Below are positions 34,423-42,466 of a DNA stretch of 59,268 bases, piece by piece. The DNA is from an uncultured Lachnospiraceae bacterium (lineage in GTDB: Bacteria > Bacillota > Clostridia > Lachnospirales > Lachnospiraceae), in the NCBI GenBank assembly GCA_947586255.1, contig CANPXP010000012.1, positions 1 through 59,268 on the forward strand. Reading direction: 5' to 3'. The stretch's first letter is position 1; every line of letters starts with the position of its first letter. A program made the position numbers and the translations under genes. The notes beneath the pieces are model-generated. The model was given only the letters and a program-made list of their open reading frames with translations, searched no databases and was not told the DNA's origin.

Positions 34423-35070
34423 ATGATGAACGTAACGATGTCTCGGACTTCACAGGGTGCAGGAAAGTCCATATTTGCAGGGGATCTGCCCATGATGCAG
34501 AGAACAGGATTGAAAAGCGCACAGGATAAGGCGGAGCGTCAGCAGAAGGCGCAAAGCCAGATCGCCTTTTGGGAGAATCAGAAGGAAAGCCTGAAAAATA
34601 TGGAGTGTGACACGCTGGAGACGATCGCCAGAAAGCTGGAGCGGTTTCATGCATATGAAAGCGAAATTGCCGCTGTCAAAACACAGTATAATCAGGAACA
34701 GATGTGGCACATCATGGACGAGGCGAAAGAGCTTGGCGAGAAAATTGCCGAGGAAGCCGAAAAATTCGAGCCAAAGACCGCCGAAGAAAGACGGGAGGAT
34801 ATGGCGGAGGAAGCGCTTGGAACAGACGAAAACAAGAGCCAGCTGACAGAGAGCATGGAAGAAATGCAGGAAGAAATGTCGGAATTGACAGAAGATATGA
34901 GTCAGACGATGGAAGAAGTCACGGAAGCTGGTGAAGAAAGTTATGACAGTCTGACGGAGGAAAGCATAGAAGCAATGGAGACTGCCGCCAGTGCAGAAAT
35001 GCCTGCGGGAAGCGCGGAGTTTTGGCTGGATCAGGCAGCAAAATATAAGCGAATCGATGTTTTCGTTTAA
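34423..35070 (+). CDS. Hypothetical acidic coiled-coil protein
   Basis: The 215-residue protein is not recognised. It is highly charged, with K/Q/E-rich heptad stretches at about residues 30-130 and a very acidic, E/M/T-rich segment at about 130-190 (repeats of EEM, TE, SME). No membrane segment or signal peptide is seen. The C terminus has a short hydrophobic end (YKRIDVFV). The start follows an AGGGAGGA site. Its base composition is lower in GC than the genes left of 34.2 kb. A terminator follows. A structural or secreted role is possible, but nothing proves one. Confidence 0.65.
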   Translation: MMNVTMSRTSQGAGKSIFAGDLPMMQRTGLKSAQDKAERQQKAQSQIAFWENQKESLKNMECDTLETIARKLERFHAYESEIAAVKTQYNQEQMWHIMDEAKELGEKIAEEAEKFEPKTAEERREDMAEEALGTDENKSQLTESMEEMQEEMSELTEDMSQTMEEVTEAGEESYDSLTEESIEAMETAASAEMPAGSAEFWLDQAAKYKRIDVFV

Positions 35071-35129
35071 CAGATCGAGAATCAATCATTTTTTTATTTG
35101 CAAAATCAAACAGGCATTTCAGACAGAAG

Positions 35130-35163
35130 AGCGTTTGTTGGGAGAAACCAACAGGCGCTTTTT
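35130..35163 (+). terminator. Rho-independent terminator
   Basis: AGCGTTTGTTGG pairs with CCAACAGGCGCT (two wobbles) around a short loop, followed by T. It ends the coiled-coil gene unit. Confidence 0.75.
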
Positions 35164-35218
35164 CTGTAGTTAAAATCAAAAGACAGGATCGATGATTGAT
35201 GAAAAAGTGTTTATGTAA

Positions 35219-35247
35219 TTGAAAGCAAGAGTCGTTTTTGATATACT
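35219..35247 (+). promoter_or_regulatory. Promoter of the HipA-like gene pair
   Basis: TTGAAA, a 17-base spacer and TATACT, about 85 bases upstream of the GTG start of the kinase-like gene. Confidence 0.6.
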
Positions 35248-35332
35248 CAAAAAGAAGCATCGACGGCTGACTTGATCAGAATCCCCCAAACTGAGATATT
35301 CAAATATATCGCAGCAGAAAGGAGGCGGCAGG

Positions 35333-36151
35333 GTGGATTTCGTGAATGAACTGCAGGATCTGAGGTATCTGGACTGGACCGATACTAAAGTGTCCCCGGG
35401 CACTCCCGGATGCTTTCTGAAAGCCTATGAGGAGAGGGACGGAGAGCGATACTACTATAAACTGTCAAATTATGACAGTTACAGAGGCGTTTTCGGGCAT
35501 GAGTGCGTAAATGAACTCATTGTCTCCCGGCTGCTGGATATTCTGAAAACAGAGCATTTGCAGTACCAGCTGATCCACGCAATGATTTCCGTTGACGGGC
35601 AGGAGATAGAGACATACGTGAACAGATCTGTTAATTTTCGGAAAGAAAAAGAACGGAAACAGCCGTTTGACGTCTATTATGAGTTGAACAGGGCCGAGAA
35701 TGAAAAACCTCTTGATTTTGCGCGCCGTATGGGTTGGAAAAACTATTTTGACCGCATGATGGCTGTGGACTATCTGATTTGTAATCGAGACCGGCATGGT
35801 GCAAATATCGAAATCCTTGTAGATGAGAATAATGCTGCGAGACCTGCGCCTCTTTTCGACCACGGAGTTTCGCTGCTCTTTTCCTGTTATTCCGATGTAA
35901 TGGAGATTCAGAAGTTTGAAATATTTGCGGACAGGCCGGTTCAGAGTTTTATCGGTTCAAAATCTTTAGAGTATAATTTGCGTTTTCTTCCGAGCGATCA
36001 AAAGGTATTTGACGGTATTCTGCAGGAGAGTGACCGTGAAAAGCTGCTCGGAGATTTAGACAAAATTCTGCCGAAAGAGCACCTGTACAAAATATGGGAA
36101 ATGATTTGGGGGCGATGGGAGCGGTATGTACAAATTTGCAATCAGGAATAA
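35333..36151 (+). CDS. HipA-like protein kinase (CtkA/HipT type)
   Basis: HipA-like kinases phosphorylate serines; HipA itself modifies glutamyl-tRNA synthetase. The 272-residue protein keeps the catalytic loop NRDRHGAN (N151 to N158, with D153) and the metal loop DHG (D176 to G178), which are diagnostic of the HipA-like PI3/4-kinase fold. The usual HipA N-terminal subdomain is absent, so it is shorter than HipA (about 440 residues). GTG start after AAAGGAGG. It overlaps the next gene by 26 bases. No HipB-type HTH protein is adjacent. The activity and target are inferred. Confidence 0.75.
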   Translation: MDFVNELQDLRYLDWTDTKVSPGTPGCFLKAYEERDGERYYYKLSNYDSYRGVFGHECVNELIVSRLLDILKTEHLQYQLIHAMISVDGQEIETYVNRSVNFRKEKERKQPFDVYYELNRAENEKPLDFARRMGWKNYFDRMMAVDYLICNRDRHGANIEILVDENNAARPAPLFDHGVSLLFSCYSDVMEIQKFEIFADRPVQSFIGSKSLEYNLRFLPSDQKVFDGILQESDREKLLGDLDKILPKEHLYKIWEMIWGRWERYVQICNQE

Positions 36152-36467
36152 AGCTTATCAGGATAAAATCGTCGGATATCTGTATTACGATGAGATAGAA
36201 AAGACATACAGAATTGAGATCCCTGCCGATGTGAAGAGCGCGGAGGCGCCGATGATTCTTTCTGATTTTATCAGGAAAGATATAAGAGAGATTGACAGCC
36301 GGTGGAGCCTGCGCTGGGTGCAGGAGCGTGTGACGCCGCCGGAACGCCAGAATATCGGACAGATACTGAAAAACAACGGCATGAAGTTTTACAGCGAATT
36401 CCCGCTTCTGCTGAAGAATCAGGGACGAAGCTGCCAGGATGAGTGCTATATTGAGCAGATGGGGTGA
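36126..36467 (+). CDS. Small partner of the HipA-like kinase, possible HipS-like N-terminal subdomain
   Basis: The 113-residue protein is not recognised with certainty. Its start (KIVGYLYYDEIEKTYRIEIP) has the two-strand pattern of the HipA N-terminal subdomain, which in the HipBST system is a separate protein (HipS). The middle is a basic helical region (DFIRKDIREIDSRW) and the end is flexible. It is read in a different frame, overlapping the kinase gene by 26 bases and lying after it, whereas in HipBST the small subunit comes first. A regulatory or antitoxin role is a hypothesis only. Confidence 0.55.
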   Translation: MYKFAIRNKAYQDKIVGYLYYDEIEKTYRIEIPADVKSAEAPMILSDFIRKDIREIDSRWSLRWVQERVTPPERQNIGQILKNNGMKFYSEFPLLLKNQGRSCQDECYIEQMG

Positions 36468-36585
36468 TATAAAATGTACAATTTTAATATACCGGAGTCG
36501 ATTTTTATGCCAAGATAAAAGATTTCTCCAGAGAAAAAGATTGAGATAACAGAATCTACTATGCACACGAAAGGAACCGCATTTT

Positions 36586-37302
36586 ATGAAAAAAGAAGAA
36601 TTGTATGCACAGTTCAAAGAAAAGTACGCTGACCTGCAAAAGGCTTTGACCGGAACAGACGAGACGGGAATGAAAAAACTGGCCCTGGAAGTGCATGCCA
36701 TGGTGCATCCGGCGGAAATATCCGGAAGAACTGAAAAGACGATCGCGGATTATGTCTTAGAGTATATGCTGGCGGGGAATCAGAACGAAGTGGTGCCAAG
36801 AGAAGATCATGATGTGGACTTACATTATGCGGGAACGAACAGGGTTCCCCTGTGTTGGCAGCTCTGGCACACATACCGCATCGAAGATCTGGTGAGCAAT
36901 ATTCTGATGGCGAATCAGGATCAGATCTTTAACACAGAGTGGAAGCAAAAAATCGGTTCTCCCATTGCAGACACCGGAAATGCGCTTACCTTTGAGGAGG
37001 CAGTGGAGTTTGGCAAAAAGCTGAATGTCTTTGCACTCCGCGATTATATGATTGAGGTTGGCAAAAATACACGCCGCATATTGGAATCTTTGACACTGGA
37101 AGAAATCCAGTCCATGGTGCCGGAAGAATGGGTGATGCGGATACTGGAAGAGGGCGGTGTGACTACCGATTTCCGTTCCGTGTGGCTGCTGGTATTCTGG
37201 GGAAGACTGACGCGAGGCGGCATGATTTTAACGCCCATGACCAGGCATCATATGATGCATTTGCCTCCCTGTCTGAATCATCTGCCGATATTGGATGCGT
37301 AA
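36586..37302 (+). CDS. DinB family protein
   Basis: The 238-residue protein has the four-helix DinB/YfiT layout with probable metal ligands: WHTYRIEDL near residue 92 and TRHHMMHL near the C terminus. DinB proteins are metal-dependent, often thiol-S-transferase-like, of mostly unknown substrate. ATG behind AAAGGAA. Its stop abuts the stop of the PIN gene on the other strand. The region is AT-richer than the conserved parts of the window. Confidence 0.78.
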   Translation: MKKEELYAQFKEKYADLQKALTGTDETGMKKLALEVHAMVHPAEISGRTEKTIADYVLEYMLAGNQNEVVPREDHDVDLHYAGTNRVPLCWQLWHTYRIEDLVSNILMANQDQIFNTEWKQKIGSPIADTGNALTFEEAVEFGKKLNVFALRDYMIEVGKNTRRILESLTLEEIQSMVPEEWVMRILEEGGVTTDFRSVWLLVFWGRLTRGGMILTPMTRHHMMHLPPCLNHLPILDA

Positions 37303-37707
37303 TCATTTCATATTCAGGAAAGTGGAAACACTAATGATTCGTGGCTCAGTTATAGATGATTCCAAAAAATCCTTATCTCCGGTGAGGAATAAATCCACAT
37401 GAGCATTTAAGGCGGCTCGAAGAATCGGGCGGTCTTTGGAATCCCTGATCACAGTTTCTGTGTGTATTGGTTCTTCTGGTGTAGGTAGTACACGGATATA
37501 TGTTAGTGCATGAAAAAGAAAAGCTTCCAGTTCTGTGACGCGATCTGGAAATTTCTCACAGAATTTACGATGTAATTCATCTACTATATAGTCACAAACA
37601 AAAGGAATATAAGGTGGCAGCAAGGCTTTCAGGAAAGCCTGCGCAACTTTGCCATTTGGAAAAAGCGCTGCTGAAATAATGATGTTGGTGTCAATCATGA
37701 TTCTCAT
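37303..37707 (-). CDS. PIN-domain toxin
   Basis: PIN domains are Mg-dependent ribonucleases; as toxins they cleave RNA. The 134-residue protein has acidic residues placed as in the PIN active site: D6 in MIDTN, E44 in VDELHRKF, D92 in RDSKDRPIL and D111/D113 in LTGDKDF. It begins in an ATGA overlap with the AbrB-type gene upstream, the usual antitoxin-toxin arrangement. The RNA target is unknown. Confidence 0.88.
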   Translation of the reverse strand: MRIMIDTNIIISAALFPNGKVAQAFLKALLPPYIPFVCDYIVDELHRKFCEKFPDRVTELEAFLFHALTYIRVLPTPEEPIHTETVIRDSKDRPILRAALNAHVDLFLTGDKDFLESSITEPRIISVSTFLNMK

Positions 37708-37979
37708 TCAGCATTTTCCTCCTGACGTGAGCTGGTAATCCAATTTGCGATATCCTCTTCTGAAGCCAATCCGGCCAGAGCCGCCTGACCTTTCATCTGC
37801 TCCTGAAACTTCTGCATGGCATAGACAGCAGAATTGATTATCCGGACTGAACCGTTTTCTACAATAAATGTTACGCGATCACCCGTAGAAACGCCGAGCG
37901 CCGCGCGAATATTTTTCGGAATGGTTACTTGTCCTTTTGACATTACTCGTGCATCATTTATCAATATGTTTTCAGACAT
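37704..37979 (-). CDS. AbrB/MazE/SpoVT-type antitoxin
   Basis: The 91-residue protein has an N-terminal swapped-hairpin DNA-binding domain (MSKGQVTIPKNIRAALGVSTGDRVTFI, from about residue 13) and a C-terminal tail that would wrap the PIN toxin. The start is the ATG after AGAGGAGGA. It is the first gene of the pair. A palindrome at the transcription start fits autoregulation. Confidence 0.88.
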   Translation of the reverse strand: MSENILINDARVMSKGQVTIPKNIRAALGVSTGDRVTFIVENGSVRIINSAVYAMQKFQEQMKGQAALAGLASEEDIANWITSSRQEENAE

Positions 37980-38011
37980 AACAGAATCCTCCTCTAATAA
38001 CAAAAGTAGGG

Positions 38012-38030
38012 AAGTAGGAAATCCCTACTT
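38012..38030. promoter_or_regulatory. Likely operator of the AbrB-PIN pair
   Basis: A perfect palindrome, AAGTAGG/CCTACTT with a five-base centre, preceded by another AAGTAGGG repeat at 38004-38011. It sits at and just after the predicted transcription start (about 38026) of the minus-strand promoter, where a bound AbrB-like protein would block initiation. No binding data. Confidence 0.55.
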
Positions 38031-38032
38031 CT

Positions 38033-38061
38033 AGTATATGTCTGGGAACTCAATTTTACAA
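38033..38061 (-). promoter_or_regulatory. Promoter of the AbrB-PIN pair
   Basis: On the minus strand: TTGTAA, a 17-base spacer, TATACT. About 55 bases upstream of the antitoxin start codon. Confidence 0.6.
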
Positions 38062-38089
38062 CAGGAAAATTTTTCTAGAAGGTGCTATA

Positions 38090-38098
38090 TGCTATAAT
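38090..38098 (+). promoter_or_regulatory. Extended -10 promoter of the GNAT gene
   Basis: TGCTATAAT, an extended -10 box, with only a weak T-rich -35 region. It lies about 27 bases upstream of the TTG start, which would give a very short leader. Confidence 0.5.
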
Positions 38099-38124
38099 AG
38101 CCTCAAAAAAGGAGAGTGTTTTCG

Positions 38125-38583
38125 TTGGAACGACTGTCAGATACACATACTGTCTTATATGAAAAAACCTTGCCGAAGGAGGCACAGAGCATCCGCAGCA
38201 CTGTCTTTGAGAAAGAACAGGGCTTCGTGGATGAAATCGACGGTACGGATGAAATTGCGACGCATTTTGTCGTATTCGACGGCGAAAAACCCGTTGCAAC
38301 CTGCCGCGTCTTTCTGAATTCTGCTGAAAAAGAAATCGGCGGCAACGGCGTGTATTTGCTCGGCAGATTCGCCGTGCTTCGTGAGTACCGCAGCCGGCAT
38401 ATCGGCGCGCATTTGCTTCAGGAGGCTGAAAAATACGTTCAAAAAACCGGCGGTCATGCCGTGCGTCTGCATGCACAGCTCCAAGCTGCTGGTTTCTATG
38501 AAAAACAAGGTTATATGCGGATCGCCGAAGTTGATGAGGAACAAGGTTGTTCGCATATCTGGCTTGAAAAAATCCTGCCTTGA
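38125..38583 (+). CDS. GNAT family N-acetyltransferase
   Basis: The 152-residue protein has a GNAT core with an ElaA-like pattern: FEKEQGFVDEIDGTDEIATHFVVFD, the RVFLNS strand, the acetyl-CoA loop GRFAVLREYRSRHIGAHLL and the terminal AAGFYEKQGY segment. TTG start after AAAGGAGAG; a GTG nine bases upstream lies inside that site. Its substrate is unknown. It begins just right of the AbrB-PIN region on the opposite strand. Confidence 0.85.
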   Translation: MERLSDTHTVLYEKTLPKEAQSIRSTVFEKEQGFVDEIDGTDEIATHFVVFDGEKPVATCRVFLNSAEKEIGGNGVYLLGRFAVLREYRSRHIGAHLLQEAEKYVQKTGGHAVRLHAQLQAAGFYEKQGYMRIAEVDEEQGCSHIWLEKILP

Positions 38584-38731
38584 TTATCTGTGAGAGTGTT
38601 TTTGTTTGATATAGAACTATGCGCAAAACCCAGGTTTAACGAACAGTTAGTAAGATTTTTGACTCTTCGGACTGTATTTCCATCCGCCCGCGTGCTTAAG
38701 CAGTATAAAGGAAAAAATCAATGTTTTTCTT

Positions 38732-39820
38732 TCATTGGCTGTTCTTCACAAACATTCCGGCCGCCTCTAAGAACCGGTCGGCAATCTTTTCCAGACTATA
38801 TTTTTCTCTGATCCCCGCGCCGTTTGCGGAAAGCATGCGCGCGAAGTCCGGATTCTCAGCAATTTTCCGCATAGCGGCCGTCAGTGCCTGCGCGTCGCCC
38901 ACGGGCGTCAGAAGGCCGCTCACGCCGTCCTCGATATAGGCGCGCGATCCGCCCACGGGACAGTCCGTGGAGATGACGGGCACGCCCATGGAGAGCGCCT
39001 CAATCATGGAATTGGAGATACCCTCATAGTCCGACGACAGCACGAACATGGCGCTGTCACGAATCTGCTCCTGCACATGATCCGAGAAGCCGCGGAAAAA
39101 AACTTTCTCATCTATGCCAAGTGCCGCAGCCTGCTTTTTCAAATCATTCTCCAGCTCGCCAACGCCAAAGATGTGCAGTTCATAATCGGGATGTATTTTA
39201 CAGAAGGCCGCGAATGCGTCCAATAACAGCTTATGGTTCTTCTGAGGCTGCAGTCTGCCGACAGACACGATTCGTTTTTGGCGCTCCCCTGTATAAGGCT
39301 CCGGCATACCACCTGCCACGGGATTGGGAATCACGACGGATTTTTTGCGAATATTTTCCGCAAAGCACTCTTTCATATCCTCCGTCTGGAGAACGATTCT
39401 GTCGGCTCTTCGATACGACCAGTCGCGCAGCCACTTGCCGGACATGCGGGAGGGGTCGTTGCGCTCTGACACGAGAAAACTGTGGGGAATTCCGGCTGCC
39501 GCGATTGCAGAAAAGATGCTGCCTCTGACGCTGAACGCAAAAATATGGCAGCCTGCATTCGCCCGATAGAACCGCCGCATCTTGACAAGCCGCCTGATCT
39601 GAATCAGCGGATTTCCGCCGGAGGCCTGGCCCGCGATAAAAACCTCGATCCGCTCATCCAACGGGTAGGCTGTCCGGCTGCCTGCAAACAGCAGGATCGC
39701 AACCTGATAGCCCCTCCTGGCGTACTCATTGGCCAGCATCGCCACGACGCGCTCCGTGCCGCCGCCGGGCATATCGGGCAGAACGAACACAATTTTTTCC
39801 CTCTGTACTTCTGCTTTCAT
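38732..39820 (-). CDS. GT-B glycosyltransferase (family 4 type)
   Basis: The 362-residue protein has an N-terminal GGGTERVV acceptor-domain motif and the C-terminal donor-domain sequences VSVGRLQPQKNHKLLLDAF and EGISNSMIEALSMGVPVISTDCPVGGS with E-x7-E, typical of GT4. No membrane segment. It follows the other glycosyltransferase with a four-base overlap. GGAGAGG precedes the ATG. The product sugar and acceptor are unknown; cell-surface polysaccharide is likely. Confidence 0.87.
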   Translation of the reverse strand: MKAEVQREKIVFVLPDMPGGGTERVVAMLANEYARRGYQVAILLFAGSRTAYPLDERIEVFIAGQASGGNPLIQIRRLVKMRRFYRANAGCHIFAFSVRGSIFSAIAAAGIPHSFLVSERNDPSRMSGKWLRDWSYRRADRIVLQTEDMKECFAENIRKKSVVIPNPVAGGMPEPYTGERQKRIVSVGRLQPQKNHKLLLDAFAAFCKIHPDYELHIFGVGELENDLKKQAAALGIDEKVFFRGFSDHVQEQIRDSAMFVLSSDYEGISNSMIEALSMGVPVISTDCPVGGSRAYIEDGVSGLLTPVGDAQALTAAMRKIAENPDFARMLSANGAGIREKYSLEKIADRFLEAAGMFVKNSQ

Positions 39821-40947
39821 TGCCTCTCCGTTCTTTCTCTCTGGCACCGCAGGAACTGTTCCGCACAGGACCGATTCGACAGCTTTTCCCGGTATGTCAG
39901 GCAGTTATCTACATAGGTCTTATTGTCCCTGCATATGGCGGTCAGCGCATCGGCATTCCAGTCATCTTTCACGATCCCCAACTTCCCGCGCGCAACACAG
40001 ACCGCGTTATAGGGAACGGAGGTCGTCACCACGGGCGTCCCTGCCGCGATACTCTCGGAGATCGATACCATATTGTTGTCTTTTTCGGTGGATATCAGAA
40101 GCGCCTTAGATGCGGCAAGAATCGGAAACATTTCGCGATGCTGCAGCCTGCCGCAAAATATGACTGACTCAGTCAGTCCAAGATTTTTTGCCTGCTCACA
40201 AAGCCACTCTCGCTCTTCTCCGTCGCCGATCACATACAGCCGATAGTCCCGATTCCCTTTTTCATAGAATGCGGCAAATTGTGTGATCGTATGGGAAATT
40301 CTCTTGCGTGGAATCAGTTGGGATACGACGGCAAACTGCTTCTGCTTCGGCGTCTCACCGGCCGGTTGCCCCAGAAAGCCGTCCAGCTTCTTCAGATCGA
40401 TGCCGTGATCGATGGACGTGGCGCTGACATGTCTCATGAATTGTCCGATGAAGGCTCTCGCAGCCTCGGAACGCGGAACTACATAGGCTTTTCGCATCAA
40501 AAGGCGCGCCACTATGTGATACCAACACAGCGACGGTAATCTGTGCAGCATGCGGTTGTGATTTGCAAGCTCCTGCCAGACTATTGTCTTTTCGGGCATA
40601 AGTCTTACGGCTGTGTAGGACCAGGGCGCAAAAACCTCGCTGGTGATGATCAGGTCGTAATGTTCGCCGTGCTCTTTCAGATAAGGTCGCAGCTCCGGCA
40701 TATACGGCAGGCAGCGTGGCAGGAACAGCTTTTTGCAGACGGTTTTAAAAAAGAGTACTTCAAAATCGTACCGCTCCGCCTCGGTCGGCCGGTAATCCTC
40801 GGCTGCAATCAGCGTCACCCGATGACCGTTCTGCACGAATCCCAGCCCCAGCGTATAGATCATGGTGTCCTTGATGGAAGCCACCTGCGGGATCTCGTTC
40901 GTTTCCGCCGTATACAGGATGGGATTGAGGATCAGGATATTACCCAT
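39817..40947 (-). CDS. GT-B glycosyltransferase (family 4 type)
   Basis: The 376-residue protein has donor-domain sequence AVVSQLIPRKRISHTITQFAAF, YVIGDGEEREWL, VIFCGRLQHREMFPILAASKALLIST and SISESIAAGTPVVTTSVPYNAV. It is a second GT4-like enzyme with a different N terminus, so the pair probably acts in sequence. It begins three bases after the AI-2E-type permease stop. Confidence 0.85.
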   Translation of the reverse strand: MGNILILNPILYTAETNEIPQVASIKDTMIYTLGLGFVQNGHRVTLIAAEDYRPTEAERYDFEVLFFKTVCKKLFLPRCLPYMPELRPYLKEHGEHYDLIITSEVFAPWSYTAVRLMPEKTIVWQELANHNRMLHRLPSLCWYHIVARLLMRKAYVVPRSEAARAFIGQFMRHVSATSIDHGIDLKKLDGFLGQPAGETPKQKQFAVVSQLIPRKRISHTITQFAAFYEKGNRDYRLYVIGDGEEREWLCEQAKNLGLTESVIFCGRLQHREMFPILAASKALLISTEKDNNMVSISESIAAGTPVVTTSVPYNAVCVARGKLGIVKDDWNADALTAICRDNKTYVDNCLTYREKLSNRSCAEQFLRCQRERTERQ

Positions 40948-40950
40948 GCG

Positions 40951-42282
40951 CTACCGCTGCTCCTCTTTTGGCTGATCGGGCTCCTTTTTCCTGCCGAATC
41001 TTCCAGGCTGCTTCTCCTTCTCCGGGCGGACATACTCACAGAACCGGCAGTCGTCGTCGATGCTTCCCACCGTAAGGTAGGGCGCGGTGGAGGTCGGCAG
41101 TCCTTTCCTGGCCAGGAATCGGTTTACCAGCGCCTTGACGCCCGCATAGAACACCGCAAAGATCGGTACGCCGACAACCATGCCAAGCACGCCGAACAAG
41201 CCGCCGAATATCGTAATCGCAAAGATCACCCAGAAACCGGACAAACCGGTGGACTCGCCGAGGATCTTCGGCCCGAGGATATTGCCGTCGAACTGCTGAA
41301 TAACCAATATCAAAATGATGAAATACAGCGCCTGGATCGGGTCAACCATCAGAACGAGCAGCGCGCTCGGCACGCCGCCGATCCACGGCCCGAAGAACGG
41401 GATGACATTCGTCACACCCACAATCACGCTCACCAGAATCGCATAGGGCGTTCCGATGATCGTCGTACAGATGAAACAGATGATGCCGATAATGATGGAA
41501 TCCACAATTTTGCCGCCGATAAAGCCGATAAACGTGCTGTGGATAAACCGGAAATTGGAAATCACTTCATTGCCCGTCTTGCGGTCAAACAGCGCGTAAG
41601 TGATCTTCTTCGCCTGGCCCGCAAACTTCTCCTTGCTGCTCAGCACATAGATGGAAATGATGAAGCCGATCACAAAATTCCACAGCGCTTTAACCACGCC
41701 GATCACACTCGAGGACAGCGTCTTAATTAGATTCTGCACGTTCGGCAGCAGATTGCTGTTGAGATAACTCAGAATTTTGGAGGAATACTGGTCAAACATC
41801 GAGTTTACGGTTGCCTCCAGATCCGGATTGTTTTTCATCAGCCCCAGCGCCCAGTTGCTGAGATTGTTAATATATGTGGGGAACTGGAAAATAATGCTCT
41901 GGATGCTGCGAACCAGTTCCGGAATAATCAGCCCGAAAAACTCATAGAGAATCACCAGCACCAGCACGATGGTCGCCAGAACGGATAGCCCGCGCATACG
42001 GCGCGATATCTTGCGCTCCTTCTCGGGAGTCGTCTCCTTCGGCCCGAATTTCCCATACAGCGGCTTTATGATGCAGCTCTCTATTTTATTGAGTAACGGC
42101 GTCATCAGATACGCCAGCACAAAACCGTCGATAATCGGCATGGAAATGTTGACGAATGCGCCCAGCCTGTCGGAGAGATTCTTGCTGTGAAACACGACAT
42201 AATAAAAGAGAATGCCTGCCGCGATCACCAGAAATGCCGTAATGCCCCAGTATAAATATTTTTTGTCAAATTTGAATTTCAT
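40951..42282 (-). CDS. AI-2E family membrane transporter
   Basis: The 443-residue protein has about eight membrane helices, the AI-2E (DUF20, PerM) family sequence YVLSSKEKF, GIISFIC-like helices and GPWIGGVPSALLVLMVDPIQAL. The C-terminal tail is hydrophilic and charged (EKEKQPGRFGRKKEPDQPKEEQ), which is usual in Gram-positive members. Members export diverse small molecules or ions; the AI-2 name should not be taken literally. It leads a minus-strand unit with the two glycosyltransferases. Confidence 0.86.
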   Translation of the reverse strand: MKFKFDKKYLYWGITAFLVIAAGILFYYVVFHSKNLSDRLGAFVNISMPIIDGFVLAYLMTPLLNKIESCIIKPLYGKFGPKETTPEKERKISRRMRGLSVLATIVLVLVILYEFFGLIIPELVRSIQSIIFQFPTYINNLSNWALGLMKNNPDLEATVNSMFDQYSSKILSYLNSNLLPNVQNLIKTLSSSVIGVVKALWNFVIGFIISIYVLSSKEKFAGQAKKITYALFDRKTGNEVISNFRFIHSTFIGFIGGKIVDSIIIGIICFICTTIIGTPYAILVSVIVGVTNVIPFFGPWIGGVPSALLVLMVDPIQALYFIILILVIQQFDGNILGPKILGESTGLSGFWVIFAITIFGGLFGVLGMVVGVPIFAVFYAGVKALVNRFLARKGLPTSTAPYLTVGSIDDDCRFCEYVRPEKEKQPGRFGRKKEPDQPKEEQR

Positions 42283-42466
42283 ATCAGCGCTACCTTATCT
42301 GTTTTTATGATGTCGATCAGGACTGCAGCAAACACAGCCTGTGTCTATTATACCATTTTTTTCACGTTCTGCATTATCTTTTTAAAAAAAATAATGCCAA
42401 TGCACAGAATATTTTGTATAATAGAAACGGCGACATACAAAATATTCGGTGAAAGGGCATGTAACC

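Noticed and set aside
37128..37334. Possible frameshift at the end of the DinB gene
   Set aside because: The DinB frame runs on to the expected TRHHMMHL motif and a stop; the other frame is a shadow.
40543..41730. A 395-codon plus-strand frame over the AI-2E gene
   Set aside because: Low-complexity, R/D/Q-rich shadow of a clear membrane protein on the other strand.
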